From: Thermacetogenium sp. UBA5472
Lineage (GTDB): Bacteria; Bacillota; DSM-12270; Thermacetogeniales; Thermacetogeniaceae
NCBI GenBank assembly: GCA_002426495.1
Contig: DIQC01000065.1
Location: 1-38,130 of the forward strand
Direction: 5' to 3'
DNA: 38,130 nucleotides
The position numbers were made by a program, and so were the translations under genes. Of this stretch, positions 1 to 6,512 are shown piece by piece; the first letter of the stretch is position 1, and each line of letters begins with the position of its first letter. The notes below the pieces were generated by a model. It saw only the letters and a program-made list of their open reading frames with translations. It had not been told where the DNA came from and did not search any database.

Positions 1-178
1 CTGGGCTGCTGCGGAACTCGCTGATACTATAGTGCGAATTTATAACTTCCAGTTTGCTCGAACAGTCCTCGCAGCCCGAACCGGCATCTTCGCTGCACCT
101 GATGTCGTTACCTGGGACTCCATATGGTCGCTTCGCTGGAAACCGGCTGGCCTTTGGATATGGCTGAATAGACATCTG

Positions 179-1156
179 TTAGCCTATGGCCAGGACTCCA
201 TCCAGCCTGGGAAAGCAGAGGGTGATCTTGAGGCCGTTGGCTGTGTTTTCCGCATAGATCGTCCCGTGATGCCTTTCCACGATGGTCCTGGTGATGGCGA
301 GCCCGATGCCGGCGCCTCCTTTTTGCGTATGGGAAGAGCGGTAAAAACGGTGAAATAATTTGGGCAGTTCCTCTTCCGGTATCCCCTTGCCATTGTCCTT
401 AACAGTAACAGTGATGGACGTATCAGCGGCTGCGAGGGAGACCTGAATCCAGCCCTTTGGGGGTGTGTGTCTACAGGAATTGATCAGAATGTTCTTCAGC
501 GCTTCACCCATCCAGTAGGGGTCACAGCGCATGGCTGCTTTGCCAGTGACGTAAAATGCATTTTCGGAATACAGTGGCTGGAGTTCTTCCCATACTCGCT
601 TGACCAACTCGGAAAGATTTTGTGCAGTAAAATTCATTTCATATATGTTGGCCCGGAGCTTTTCCAGCCGCAGCAGTGAATAGATCAGATGCTCCATGCG
701 CTCGATCAGCAAGAGCTGTTGGGGGGTATGGGCGCCGGAATCATACCCGTTATCCATCTCGCAGTAGAGTCGTAGCGCTGCAAGTGGTGTTTTGAGCTGA
801 TGTGAAATGTCGGCGATAAATTCGGCGTTTTTTTGGATCTCTTTTTGTCTGTTATTGTGCTCCAACAGCAGCCTGTTTTCCAGTTCGACCACATCATTTT
901 CCAGCAGTGCAAAGGTGTTGTCGTCTGTGCTGAATTTTGGGGTTTTATCCCTTCCTTCGAGAAAAGCGATTAATTGCTCATGCAATTCATATACGGTTTT
1001 CTTTTGCTTCCTCGACACGCAGATACAGAGCACAAATGCTGCGACACCTGTTAGAAGTACTGCAAGCCCAACCCATTTTGTTGTTCCTACACAGGAGAGA
1101 TTCAAATATGCCCCCAGGGCCGCTGTGAGCCCGGCAAGTGAAGCGATGAGTTTCAT
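179..1156 (-). CDS. Membrane sensor histidine kinase
   Basis: A 325-residue sensor kinase that should autophosphorylate and pass phosphate to the response regulator encoded just upstream. Two hydrophobic segments (about residues 4-20 and 28-48) with almost no extracellular loop mark it as a small-sensor kinase, a design that often senses through a partner membrane protein. The H box carries the phospho-acceptor His119 (ISHQLKTPLA). The ATPase domain shows an N box (KNILINSCRH, about 221-230), a G1 box (DNGKGIP, 254-260) and a G2 box (GAGIGLAIT, 281-289), so all catalytic parts are present. Its ATG overlaps the TGA of the regulator gene, indicating translational coupling. Kinases of this kind are often followed by ABC transporter genes; no start of such a gene is recognisable in the 178 bases beyond its stop. 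The signal sensed is unknown. Confidence 0.9.
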   Translation of the reverse strand: MKLIASLAGLTAALGAYLNLSCVGTTKWVGLAVLLTGVAAFVLCICVSRKQKKTVYELHEQLIAFLEGRDKTPKFSTDDNTFALLENDVVELENRLLLEHNNRQKEIQKNAEFIADISHQLKTPLAALRLYCEMDNGYDSGAHTPQQLLLIERMEHLIYSLLRLEKLRANIYEMNFTAQNLSELVKRVWEELQPLYSENAFYVTGKAAMRCDPYWMGEALKNILINSCRHTPPKGWIQVSLAAADTSITVTVKDNGKGIPEEELPKLFHRFYRSSHTQKGGAGIGLAITRTIVERHHGTIYAENTANGLKITLCFPRLDGVLAIG

Positions 1157-1818
1157 GCCTTATCCTCGACCCACTGATAGCCGATGCCACGCACAGTCCG
1201 GACATGGGTGCCGCCGATCTTTTCACGCAGGCGGCTCATATGTACAGAAAGGGTGTTGTCATCTATGAACAATCCTTGATCATCCCAGATGGTTTGCAGC
1301 AAGAAAGTTCGTGTCATTACTCTCCCGGCGTTGCGAACCAAGATGGATAACAGCTGAAATTCTGTTGGCGTCAAAAACAATTGTTCATTTTTGCGAAAGA
1401 CCCTCATCTTCTGCGAGTCAATGTGCAACCCGTTCTTTTCGTAGACAATAGGATGGTTTCTCCTAAGTAGTGCACGGATGCGGGAGAGCAATTCCAACAG
1501 ACGGAAAGGCTTTGTTACATAATCATCCCCTCCGGCATCCAGCGCCTGTACAATTTGAATTTCTTCGTCCTTTACGGTTAAAAACAAGATAGGAGTATCT
1601 TTCCCGCTGCTGCGCCAACGGGTGCAGAGTTCGAGTCCGCTGCCGTCCGGGAGCATGATATCCAGAATAATTAAGCTATAATCGTTCTCTGCCATCAGGT
1701 GTTTTGCCTCACTACATGTGCTTGCACAATCGATAGAGTATCCTTCCCGCCGGAGCAGTTCGCAAAGACCATCCTGCAAAAAAGTGTCATCCTCGACAAT
1801 GAGCAGTTTCGTGTCCAT
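1153..1818 (-). CDS. OmpR-family response regulator
   Basis: A DNA-binding response regulator of normal OmpR/PhoB length (221 aa). The receiver domain (about 1-115) has the acidic pair Asp10/Asp11, phospho-acceptor Asp53 (ILDIMLPDGSG) and the conserved Lys103 (TKPFR). The winged-helix output domain (about 125-219) contains the usual TPTEFQLL and VRTVRGIGYQW segments. I place the start at the ATG at 1818 rather than the TTG three bases further out, because it is preceded at a normal distance by a GAGGTT ribosome binding site. It forms a two-gene operon with the kinase at 179-1156, overlapping it in an ATGA junction. Targets cannot be read from the sequence. Confidence 0.92.
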   Translation of the reverse strand: MDTKLLIVEDDTFLQDGLCELLRREGYSIDCASTCSEAKHLMAENDYSLIILDIMLPDGSGLELCTRWRSSGKDTPILFLTVKDEEIQIVQALDAGGDDYVTKPFRLLELLSRIRALLRRNHPIVYEKNGLHIDSQKMRVFRKNEQLFLTPTEFQLLSILVRNAGRVMTRTFLLQTIWDDQGLFIDDNTLSVHMSRLREKIGGTHVRTVRGIGYQWVEDKA

Positions 1819-1981
1819 CAAAAAACCTCATTTTTTGATTTACTATCAATATATCACAATTGAGGAAAGTTTTTATAAAGGCCTGTGTGTATCATTTTAT
1901 TAATCTGAAAAAGCACACTCGGTATTCTCTCATAATCATGCTATATTTAATGTGCATATTATGATAACAAGGAGGGCTAGT

Positions 1982-2254
1982 ATGCCGAATATCAGACCAA
2001 TCTCGGATTTAAGAAATAAAGCAAATGAAATTTCGGAATTATGTCATAAAGAGCGTGAGCCGGTCTTCATTACCAAAAACGGTATTGGAGATATGGTGGT
2101 CATGAGCATCGAAACTTTCGAACGCCAGCAGGCTCTGCTAGAGCTTTACGAAAAACTTGTCGAAGCTGAAGCTGAGATTGTAAATGGTGCGGTTGGCGAA
2201 GACTTTTTTGATGTTGCAAAGAAGCTAAGGGTAAAAGTTCATGGAAAACTATGA
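1982..2254 (+). CDS. Phd/YefM-family antitoxin
   Basis: A 90-residue antitoxin of a type II toxin-antitoxin pair. The N-terminal part (MPNIRPISDLRN, then VFITKNGIGDMVVMSIETF) is the typical Phd/YefM DNA-binding fold. The C-terminal half is acidic and helical, as expected for the toxin-wrapping segment. The ATG at 1982 is chosen over an upstream start because an AAGGAGGG ribosome binding site lies just before it. The coding region overlaps the toxin gene by 14 bases, the usual arrangement. Antitoxins of this family repress their own promoter; no operator was identified with certainty. Confidence 0.9.
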   Translation: MPNIRPISDLRNKANEISELCHKEREPVFITKNGIGDMVVMSIETFERQQALLELYEKLVEAEAEIVNGAVGEDFFDVAKKLRVKVHGKL

Positions 2255-2504
2255 ACTGTTGATTTTCCCTTCAGCTGAGCGGGACTTGCAAGATATTATC
2301 GATTATGTGAACGAACTTTCACCTGATGCAGCCAAAAACCTGTATGATGAAATAGTTAAGAAAATAGGAACCCTGTCACAAATGCCCTTGATGTGCCCTC
2401 TTATTAAAAACCCACTGCTGAGAGCAAAAGGCTACCGTGTGCTTCTAGTAAACAACTATCTGGTGTTTTTTATTGCAAGGGAAAAGACAGTGGAGATCCG
2501 GTGA
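2241..2504 (+). CDS. ParE/RelE-family toxin, C-terminus truncated
   Basis: An 87-residue RelE/ParE superfamily protein (LIFPSAERDLQDIIDYV, then GYRVLLVNNYLVFFIA). It pairs with the overlapping Phd/YefM antitoxin. Family members usually continue after the KTVEIR strand with a last conserved strand and helix (typically a YGRRD-like segment). Here the reading frame stops directly after EIR, and the stop codon TGA is the first three bases of a 29-bp repeat at 2502-2530. I infer that insertion of the repeat removed the last 10-15 residues, which in this family contribute to the active or target-binding face. The toxin is therefore possibly inactive or altered. What is seen: the family match and the exact stop/repeat coincidence. 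What is inferred: the truncation. Confidence 0.82.
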   Translation: MENYELLIFPSAERDLQDIIDYVNELSPDAAKNLYDEIVKKIGTLSQMPLMCPLIKNPLLRAKGYRVLLVNNYLVFFIAREKTVEIR

Positions 2505-2530
2505 GTCAAGGGGACGGTGACTTTGACTCA
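2502..2530 (+). repeat. 29-bp REP-like palindromic repeat, copy 1
   Basis: A 29-bp element with inverted ends TGAGTCA / TGACTCA and a core GGGGACGGTGAC. Its reverse complement matches copy 3 (3562-3590) at 28 of 29 positions. It lies between the toxin gene and the transposase gene and supplies the toxin's stop codon (TGA at 2502-2504). With copy 3 it brackets the transposase locus in inverted orientation. Confidence 0.9.
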
Positions 2531-2539
2531 CCGAGAGGC

Positions 2540-3298
2540 TCAAGCCCTTTGAATCATGTTCCTGTTTATCCCGGTTACCCGCTCAATTTGTCGATGACTG
2601 ACCCCAGGCAAGGACTTTAATTCTCGCAAAAGTATGTTTCTCTCGGGAATCGGCATTTTCAGTAGGTCAACTGTTGTCCTATTGGCCAAAACCTGTTGTA
2701 TCAATTGTTCCGCAAGTGCGTCTGTAGCCGTGGTAATATCATCAATATCAAATAAATCGCTGCCACACGAATTTTGATGGAACTCGGCAAATCGCTGTTG
2801 TTCGCCTATGATCTCTAAACCTAGCTTCGTGTCTGTTAGGCTCTTGGCCGTCCTTTCTGGGTTCATGTAATCATGATAACTACTCCAGGGGTAGTTATTG
2901 CAACTATGTGCAATCCCTGCTTTGACGGGGTTCTGATGAATGTAGCGCAGTGCTGTTAGCAGGTAGGTTTCGACATTGACTGGCTCGCTGCGAAAACGCC
3001 CCTGAAACAAATGCCCTACCCGCTCGTACTTTTTATTATACCAATATGCATAAGAACTGCCTAACCGCTTCATTATCTGGCTGATCGTTTCAACACCCTC
3101 GGCAATAAGCAAATGCACATGATTGCTCATCAGGCAATAGGCGTAAATGCTACACTCACTGCGCTCTTTGACAGCGCTAAGCTTTTCTAGAAAAACCATT
3201 CTGTCTTCCCTATCCTGAAAAATGTCCTGGCGATTAATGCCCCTGACCATCGTATGATGGACGCCAGTCTCGCTCATTTTTCGAGCAGCCCTTGGCAT
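2540..3298 (-). CDS. REP-associated tyrosine transposase (Y1, IS200-like)
   Basis: A 252-residue Y1 transposase of the RAYT (TnpA-REP) type, single-strand DNA nucleases that cut and join at REP palindromes. The HUH metal-binding pair is His60/His62 (CLMSNHVHLLIAEG), followed by GHLFQGRFRS (about 95-104). The catalytic tyrosine most probably lies in RYIHQNPVKAG (Tyr119). The C-terminal region ends in a helix-turn-helix-like segment (SHRQIERVTGINRNMIQRA) typical of RAYT proteins. The protein looks full length and intact. It is a single-copy gene here, bordered by copies of a short palindromic repeat rather than by IS200/IS605 ends, which fits a domesticated RAYT with its own REPs. Confidence 0.92.
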   Translation of the reverse strand: MPRAARKMSETGVHHTMVRGINRQDIFQDREDRMVFLEKLSAVKERSECSIYAYCLMSNHVHLLIAEGVETISQIMKRLGSSYAYWYNKKYERVGHLFQGRFRSEPVNVETYLLTALRYIHQNPVKAGIAHSCNNYPWSSYHDYMNPERTAKSLTDTKLGLEIIGEQQRFAEFHQNSCGSDLFDIDDITTATDALAEQLIQQVLANRTTVDLLKMPIPERNILLRELKSLPGVSHRQIERVTGINRNMIQRA

Positions 3299-3383
3299 AT
3301 CACCCGTCCCCCTTCTCCGAACACTCTTGTTGGATTATTATACCATAGCGATTGGCCGGGCGACCAATATGTGGAGAAAAAGG

Positions 3384-3412
3384 AGAGTTAAAGCCAACGT
3401 CACTTTGACTCA
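3384..3412 (+). repeat. 29-bp REP-like repeat, degenerate copy 2
   Basis: A diverged copy in the same orientation as copy 1, matching it at about 21 of 29 positions. The right end (CACTTTGACTCA) is well kept and the left end is decayed. It lies 86 bases upstream of the transposase start, so the transposase gene sits between two direct copies (1 and 2). Confidence 0.7.
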
Positions 3413-3413
3413 A

Positions 3414-3452
3414 CGTTCTTATGATTCATGACTTACTTGAATCATAAGAACG
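3414..3452. repeat. Perfect 15-bp inverted repeat hairpin
   Basis: Arms 3414-3428 and 3438-3452 are perfectly complementary over 15 bp around a 9-base loop, starting two bases after repeat copy 2. No T-tract follows on either strand, so it is not an ordinary terminator. It may be part of the transposase's REP array or a substrate hairpin. Confidence 0.75.
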
Positions 3453-3513
3453 GAAATGGTGAGAATAAAAGGGGATGACGGAATAGAATCAGAAGTGGAA
3501 GGGACTTTTAGAG

Positions 3514-3550
3514 CAAAAAAAACAGAGATTGTCATGAATGACAATCTCTG
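3514..3550 (-). terminator. Rho-independent terminator of perR
   Basis: Perfect 13-bp stem (3523-3535 with 3538-3550) followed, on the minus strand, by a run of eight T residues (3515-3522). It lies 38 bases beyond the perR stop codon, on the far side of repeat copy 3. Confidence 0.85.
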
Positions 3551-3561
3551 CCGAACTCAGA

Positions 3562-3590
3562 TGAGTCAAAGTCACCGTCCCCCTGACTCA
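3562..3590 (+). repeat. 29-bp REP-like palindromic repeat, copy 3
   Basis: Inverted relative to copy 1, with which it matches at 28 of 29 positions. The end TGACTCA overlaps the perR stop codon: read on the minus strand, the repeat begins with the TGA that ends perR (3588-3590). The repeat therefore sits between the gene end and its terminator. Confidence 0.9.
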
Positions 3591-4007
3591 CTCAATAGAA
3601 AGGCATCTGGGACAGATACCTTTAAAATACACATTTTTATCATTGATCTTAAATTTGTCCAAATCTCTGGGGGTCAAAAAGTCTATATCGACGCTAAAAT
3701 CATATATTGTTCCACAAGTTTCACATTTAAAATGCCCATGGTTTTCCACATTAATATCATATCTGGTTTCATGCTCTTCTATGGTGATTACCCGAACCAA
3801 GTCTACTTCTTCCAAAACCCGCAACGTGTTATAGACAGTTGTTTTGGATAATGTCGAAATATCCTTGTGCAGGTCGGTGAATATTTGATCAACGGTTGGA
3901 TGACATTGATTCTGGGTAAGATATTTTAAAACCTTCAACCTTTGATATGAAAGGTTAACATTTCTAAGGTTTAATTCTTTCTTTAATTCTTCAAATGATG
4001 GATTCAT
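3588..4007 (-). CDS. perR: PerR-type Fur-family regulator
   Basis: A 139-residue Fur-family repressor. The winged helix (about 1-80) contains SKTTVYNTLRVLEE. A structural zinc site is given by Cys95, Cys98, Cys132 and Cys135. The regulatory metal ligands of PerR (His37, Asp85, His91, His93, Asp104 in B. subtilis) are all found one residue earlier here: His36, Asp84, His90, His92 and Asp103. The aspartate at the last position is the feature separating peroxide-sensing PerR from Fur and Zur, so PerR is preferred. It would repress oxidative-stress genes until iron-catalysed oxidation of the regulatory histidines. The stop codon overlaps a REP-like repeat. It is transcribed alone, with its own terminator. 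Confidence 0.88.
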   Translation of the reverse strand: MNPSFEELKKELNLRNVNLSYQRLKVLKYLTQNQCHPTVDQIFTDLHKDISTLSKTTVYNTLRVLEEVDLVRVITIEEHETRYDINVENHGHFKCETCGTIYDFSVDIDFLTPRDLDKFKINDKNVYFKGICPRCLSIE

Positions 4008-4060
4008 TTGGACTCGCCACCTGTGATATTAGTAAAGTAAATATAATAAATCTATAACCT

Positions 4061-4080
4061 TTACAATGTTGTTATTGTTA
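4061..4080. promoter_or_regulatory. Candidate operator upstream of perR
   Basis: An interrupted palindrome, TTACAAT-N6-ATTGTTA (one mismatch between arms), 54 bases upstream of the perR start. Fur-family regulators commonly bind AT-rich inverted repeats in their own promoters. The match to the usual PerR box is only partial, so this is a weak call. Confidence 0.3.
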
Positions 4081-4118
4081 CATATTGATTATATTCCTTT
4101 TAAATAAAAAAGCAATAA

Positions 4119-4328
4119 TCATAGTCTCTCCATGAATGTGGAAAAACAAAAAGGCACGGGCGGCCAAGACAAAGGCACATAGTCAGTTATTCTATGTCCT
4201 TCAAATTGCATATTCCCCATAGGACCCTTGATTGTTCCCGAAATCTTGCCATCTGACAGCTTATCTGTTACTTTTGCTTTGGCACTCATTAGTCCGGCTT
4301 TCAGTTTGATATTATGAGTAACTGTCAT
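4119..4328 (-). CDS. Small hypothetical protein
   Basis: A possible 69-residue protein starting at the ATG at 4328 (MTVTHNIKLKAG). A GAGG immediately precedes the start, closer than ideal for a ribosome binding site. The sequence is rich in beta-forming residues and glycine (KISGTIKGPMGNMQFEG) and has no recognisable motif. It lies between perR and ssrA on the same strand. It might be real because the residue composition looks protein-like, but the weak start signal leaves this open. Confidence 0.35.
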   Translation of the reverse strand: MTVTHNIKLKAGLMSAKAKVTDKLSDGKISGTIKGPMGNMQFEGHRITDYVPLSWPPVPFCFSTFMERL

Positions 4329-4365
4329 CCTCAATTTAGTACTACCAACATGGCTATTGATTAAA

Positions 4366-4400
4366 CAAAAACTGAGACCGATTTCGGTCTCAGTTTTTTT
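4366..4400 (-). terminator. Bidirectional terminator after ssrA
   Basis: Perfect 10-bp stem (4371-4380 with 4385-4394) with a 4-base loop, flanked by an A-run at 4366-4370 and a T-run at 4394-4400. It can therefore end transcription on both strands. It begins one base beyond the CCA of the tmRNA gene. Confidence 0.88.
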
Positions 4401-4401
4401 A

Positions 4402-4758
4402 TGGTGGAGGCGAGGGGATTCGAACCCCTGTCCGAAAGAACGGCTACAAAAGCTTCTCCGAGCGCAGCCGATATTTTTGATTTCGCTTTCAAGACGCCTA
4501 TCGGCAAGCTTCCTGTCAGCTATCCCTGATTGTTTTCCCCGGCAGTCTCTCCAGAGATTAAGAGAAAGCGGGTGAGCCTGCTATGTGACGCCCGTTACTG
4601 GTTCGCAGGCCAGACCAGGCGGACGGGTTGCTTAATTAAGCAGCCAGTGCGTATTCGTTATTGTTGGCAGTTATTAGCCTTCCACCGTTTTGCGGGCAGA
4701 TGGAACCCCGGCTCGCTTCTTTTGCTCCTTATTCCCCCGTCGAAGCCAGTACGCCCCC
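4402..4758 (-). ncRNA. ssrA: Transfer-messenger RNA (tmRNA)
   Basis: One-piece tmRNA of about 357 nt. The 3' end on the minus strand has the T-arm GGGGTTCGAATCCCC followed by the acceptor strand and an encoded CCA (4402-4404). The 5' end starts GGGGGCGTACTGGCTTCGAC and pairs with the 3' acceptor strand over seven positions. The tag reading frame runs from 4668 to 4636 (minus): resume codon GCC, then codons giving ANNNEYALAA and stop TAA followed by TTAAGC. The ALAA end is the standard degradation signal recognised by ClpXP. tmRNA with SmpB rescues ribosomes stalled on broken mRNAs. Confidence 0.96.
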
Positions 4759-4788
4759 ATAATTATTTAATAATATTTTGCTATTCAT

Positions 4789-4816
4789 ATTATAACATAC
4801 GACCTGGTTTTTACAA
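4789..4816 (-). promoter_or_regulatory. Probable ssrA promoter (sigma-A type)
   Basis: On the minus strand, TTGTAA (4816-4811), a 16-base spacer and a perfect TATAAT (4794-4789). The -10 box lies 31 bases before the mature tmRNA 5' end, leaving a short 5' leader to be removed by RNase P. It overlaps a hairpin at 4802-4824. Confidence 0.6.
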
Positions 4817-4966
4817 AATCAGGTGTCCAACTCGGTAGTGTCGATACTTAGCGGGTAGACCTGCCAAGGGGGGTCGTGCCCGTGGCTGACAAGGCTAAGT
4901 GGGTACACCCCGAATATTTTATTCATTAACCTTGTGCTTGCTACCCTGACCGAGGTTAATTGCCTT
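4802..4966 (-). ncRNA. Candidate structured RNA upstream of ssrA
   Basis: A 165-base segment with nested complementary blocks. On the minus strand CTCGGT (4954-4949) pairs with ACCGAG (4836-4831), GGGTAG (4946-4941) with CTACCC (4858-4853), and ACAAGG (4935-4930) with CCTTGT (4894-4889). It also has small hairpins GAATA/TATTC and GCCA/TGGC, and a crossing pair ACTTAGC (4900-4894) / GCTAAGT (4852-4846) suggesting a pseudoknot or alternative fold. It ends in a 10-bp hairpin (4824-4802). A good promoter lies just upstream on the minus strand, while the trkA promoter lies on the other side, so the minus strand is favoured. I could not match it to tmRNA, SRP RNA, RNase P, 6S RNA or a known riboswitch. 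Confidence 0.45.
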
Positions 4967-4970
4967 TACT

Positions 4971-4998
4971 ATTATACATATTGAGAAAGAGTTTGCAA
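4971..4998 (-). promoter_or_regulatory. Promoter facing the candidate structured RNA
   Basis: On the minus strand, TTGCAA (4998-4993), 16-base spacer, TATAAT (4976-4971). Transcription would start near 4964, at the edge of the structured segment. Confidence 0.55.
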
Positions 4999-5015
4999 GA
5001 AATTTTATTGGGAGT

Positions 5016-5043
5016 TTGCAGGCAAAAGAATAAATGGTAAACT
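5016..5043 (+). promoter_or_regulatory. Probable trkA promoter
   Basis: TTGCAG (5016-5021), 16-base spacer, TAAACT (5038-5043). The start of transcription would fall near 5050, leaving a leader of only about 30 bases before the trkA start. That excludes the upstream structured segment from this transcript. Confidence 0.45.
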
Positions 5044-5082
5044 GTGCTTAGTCAGAGAGAAGATACTAAGGAGATGCGTAAA

Positions 5083-6426
5083 ATGAGAGTGGTGCTTGTT
5101 GGGGCAGGGAAGGTTGGGTTTAGTATAGCCCAAATGCTGTCTAAGGAGGATCACGATGTAGTGATCATAGAAAAGAATGAAGAGCGCCTGCAGATTGTTG
5201 ATGATCATCTGGATATACAAACTATCTATGGCAGTGGGTCAGACTGCGGTGTTTTAGAGGAGGCAGGTATTCGGCAGTCGAAGCTTTTTATTTCCGTAAC
5301 AGAGACAGATGAGGTAAATATGGTGGCCTGTGCCCTGGCAAAACAATATGGTGTGCCCACAACAGTTGCTAGAATCAGAAATCCTGAATATGTGCAAAAG
5401 GAACCGCGTATCTCTCTTTCCAAAATGGGGATCGACCTGATTATTAATCCGGAAATGGTTACCGCCATGGAAATCGTTAAATTGCTTGAGCATCCGGATG
5501 CCAGGGAGATTGAATATTTTGCCGACAGGCAGATTCAGATGGCTGAGCTGAAAATTGAAGAGGGTTTCCCTATGCGGGGACAAAAACTTCATCAATATGA
5601 TGTGCCTGGACAGTTTCTAATAGTAGCTATCCTGCGCAATAGGCGCTTGATTGTGCCTGGCGGTGATGACATTATCCAATCCAGAGATCGTGTGTTCGTC
5701 ATGGCACGTACAAAGGATATGAAGGAAACCGAAAAGCTTTTCCTGGCCAAAAGGCTGCCCGCCATTGAGCATGTGGTTATTTTAGGGGGCGACCTGATCG
5801 GGTATTACCTGGCTCAGGAGTTGGAGAAGAAAAATTATTCTGTTAAGGTGATTGAAAAGGATAAGAAAAAATGCCAGGAGATCGACAGCCGTTTGAAGAA
5901 AACTCTTGTTATCAATGGGGATGGAATAGATATTGATCTCTTGATGGAGGAGAATATCGGCCAAGCTGATGCTTTTGTGGCGGTGACCGATGATGATAAA
6001 TTGAATTTGCTGGTTTGTCTTATTGCCAAAGAACTGGGTGCTGACAAAACCTTTGTGCAGATCCGCCGTTCTGACTTGATCCCGTTGATTGATCATGTAA
6101 ATATAGATAAGGTGATCAGTCCCAGGATGTTTACAGCAGGATCAATTTTACGCTATATCAGGCGGGGGCATGTTTCATCTGTTACTTTGCTGGGGGATAC
6201 TGACGCAGAGATGATCGAATTGACTATTCCCATAGGGGCACCGGTTGTTAATAAGACATTGAATGACATACCCCTGCCCAAGGGCACCTTAGTCGGGGCA
6301 ATAATGCGTGGGGATCAGGTGATTATTCCCAGTGGAGATGATGTCATCAAGGTCGATGATCGGCTGACATTGTTTACTATTCCGGAAAATATTTCTCGCA
6401 TCGGAGACTTTTTCGAATCCAAGTGA
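5083..6426 (+). CDS. trkA: Trk potassium uptake regulator TrkA
   Basis: A 447-residue cytoplasmic subunit that binds NAD(H)/nucleotides and gates the potassium channel subunit encoded downstream. It is a tandem RCK protein: Rossmann domain 1 (VGAGKVGFSIA near residue 6), TrkA-C 1, Rossmann domain 2 (LGGDLIGYYLA near 235), TrkA-C 2. This is full length for the two-repeat type. The ATG at 5083 is chosen because AAGGAG sits nine bases upstream and the protein then starts directly with MRVVLVGAGKVG. The stop codon TGA (6424-6426) is the first three bases of a REP-like repeat, and the C-terminus (RIGDFFESK) is near the family's natural end. It forms an operon with trkH. Confidence 0.94.
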   Translation: MRVVLVGAGKVGFSIAQMLSKEDHDVVIIEKNEERLQIVDDHLDIQTIYGSGSDCGVLEEAGIRQSKLFISVTETDEVNMVACALAKQYGVPTTVARIRNPEYVQKEPRISLSKMGIDLIINPEMVTAMEIVKLLEHPDAREIEYFADRQIQMAELKIEEGFPMRGQKLHQYDVPGQFLIVAILRNRRLIVPGGDDIIQSRDRVFVMARTKDMKETEKLFLAKRLPAIEHVVILGGDLIGYYLAQELEKKNYSVKVIEKDKKKCQEIDSRLKKTLVINGDGIDIDLLMEENIGQADAFVAVTDDDKLNLLVCLIAKELGADKTFVQIRRSDLIPLIDHVNIDKVISPRMFTAGSILRYIRRGHVSSVTLLGDTDAEMIELTIPIGAPVVNKTLNDIPLPKGTLVGAIMRGDQVIIPSGDDVIKVDDRLTLFTIPENISRIGDFFESK

Positions 6427-6452
6427 GTCAAAGCCCCCGTCCCCCTGACTCA
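6424..6452 (+). repeat. 29-bp REP-like palindromic repeat, copy 4
   Basis: Matches copy 3 at 27 of 29 positions in the same orientation, with ends TGAGTCA / TGACTCA. Its first TGA is the trkA stop codon. It lies in the 86-base gap between trkA and trkH, nearly 3 kb from the transposase gene. Confidence 0.9.
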
Positions 6453-6512
6453 TTGAGTCCAAGTTAGTAGGAGGAACTGGAGTTCTGTTCAGCCTAGGAG
6501 AGGTTTGAGGTA

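Noticed and set aside
41..175. 45-aa minus-strand frame beyond the first kinase gene
   Set aside because: No ribosome binding site, no recognisable family, and close to the window edge.
3456..3851. 131-aa open frame on the plus strand
   Set aside because: It lies mostly antisense to perR and runs through the repeat and the terminator; no ribosome site and no protein-like composition.
4821..4965. c-di-AMP (ydaO/yuaA) riboswitch in front of trkA
   Set aside because: Expected for potassium genes, but the conserved segments of that aptamer (such as the CAGCTAAC block) are absent on both strands, and a plausible trkA promoter lies downstream of the element.
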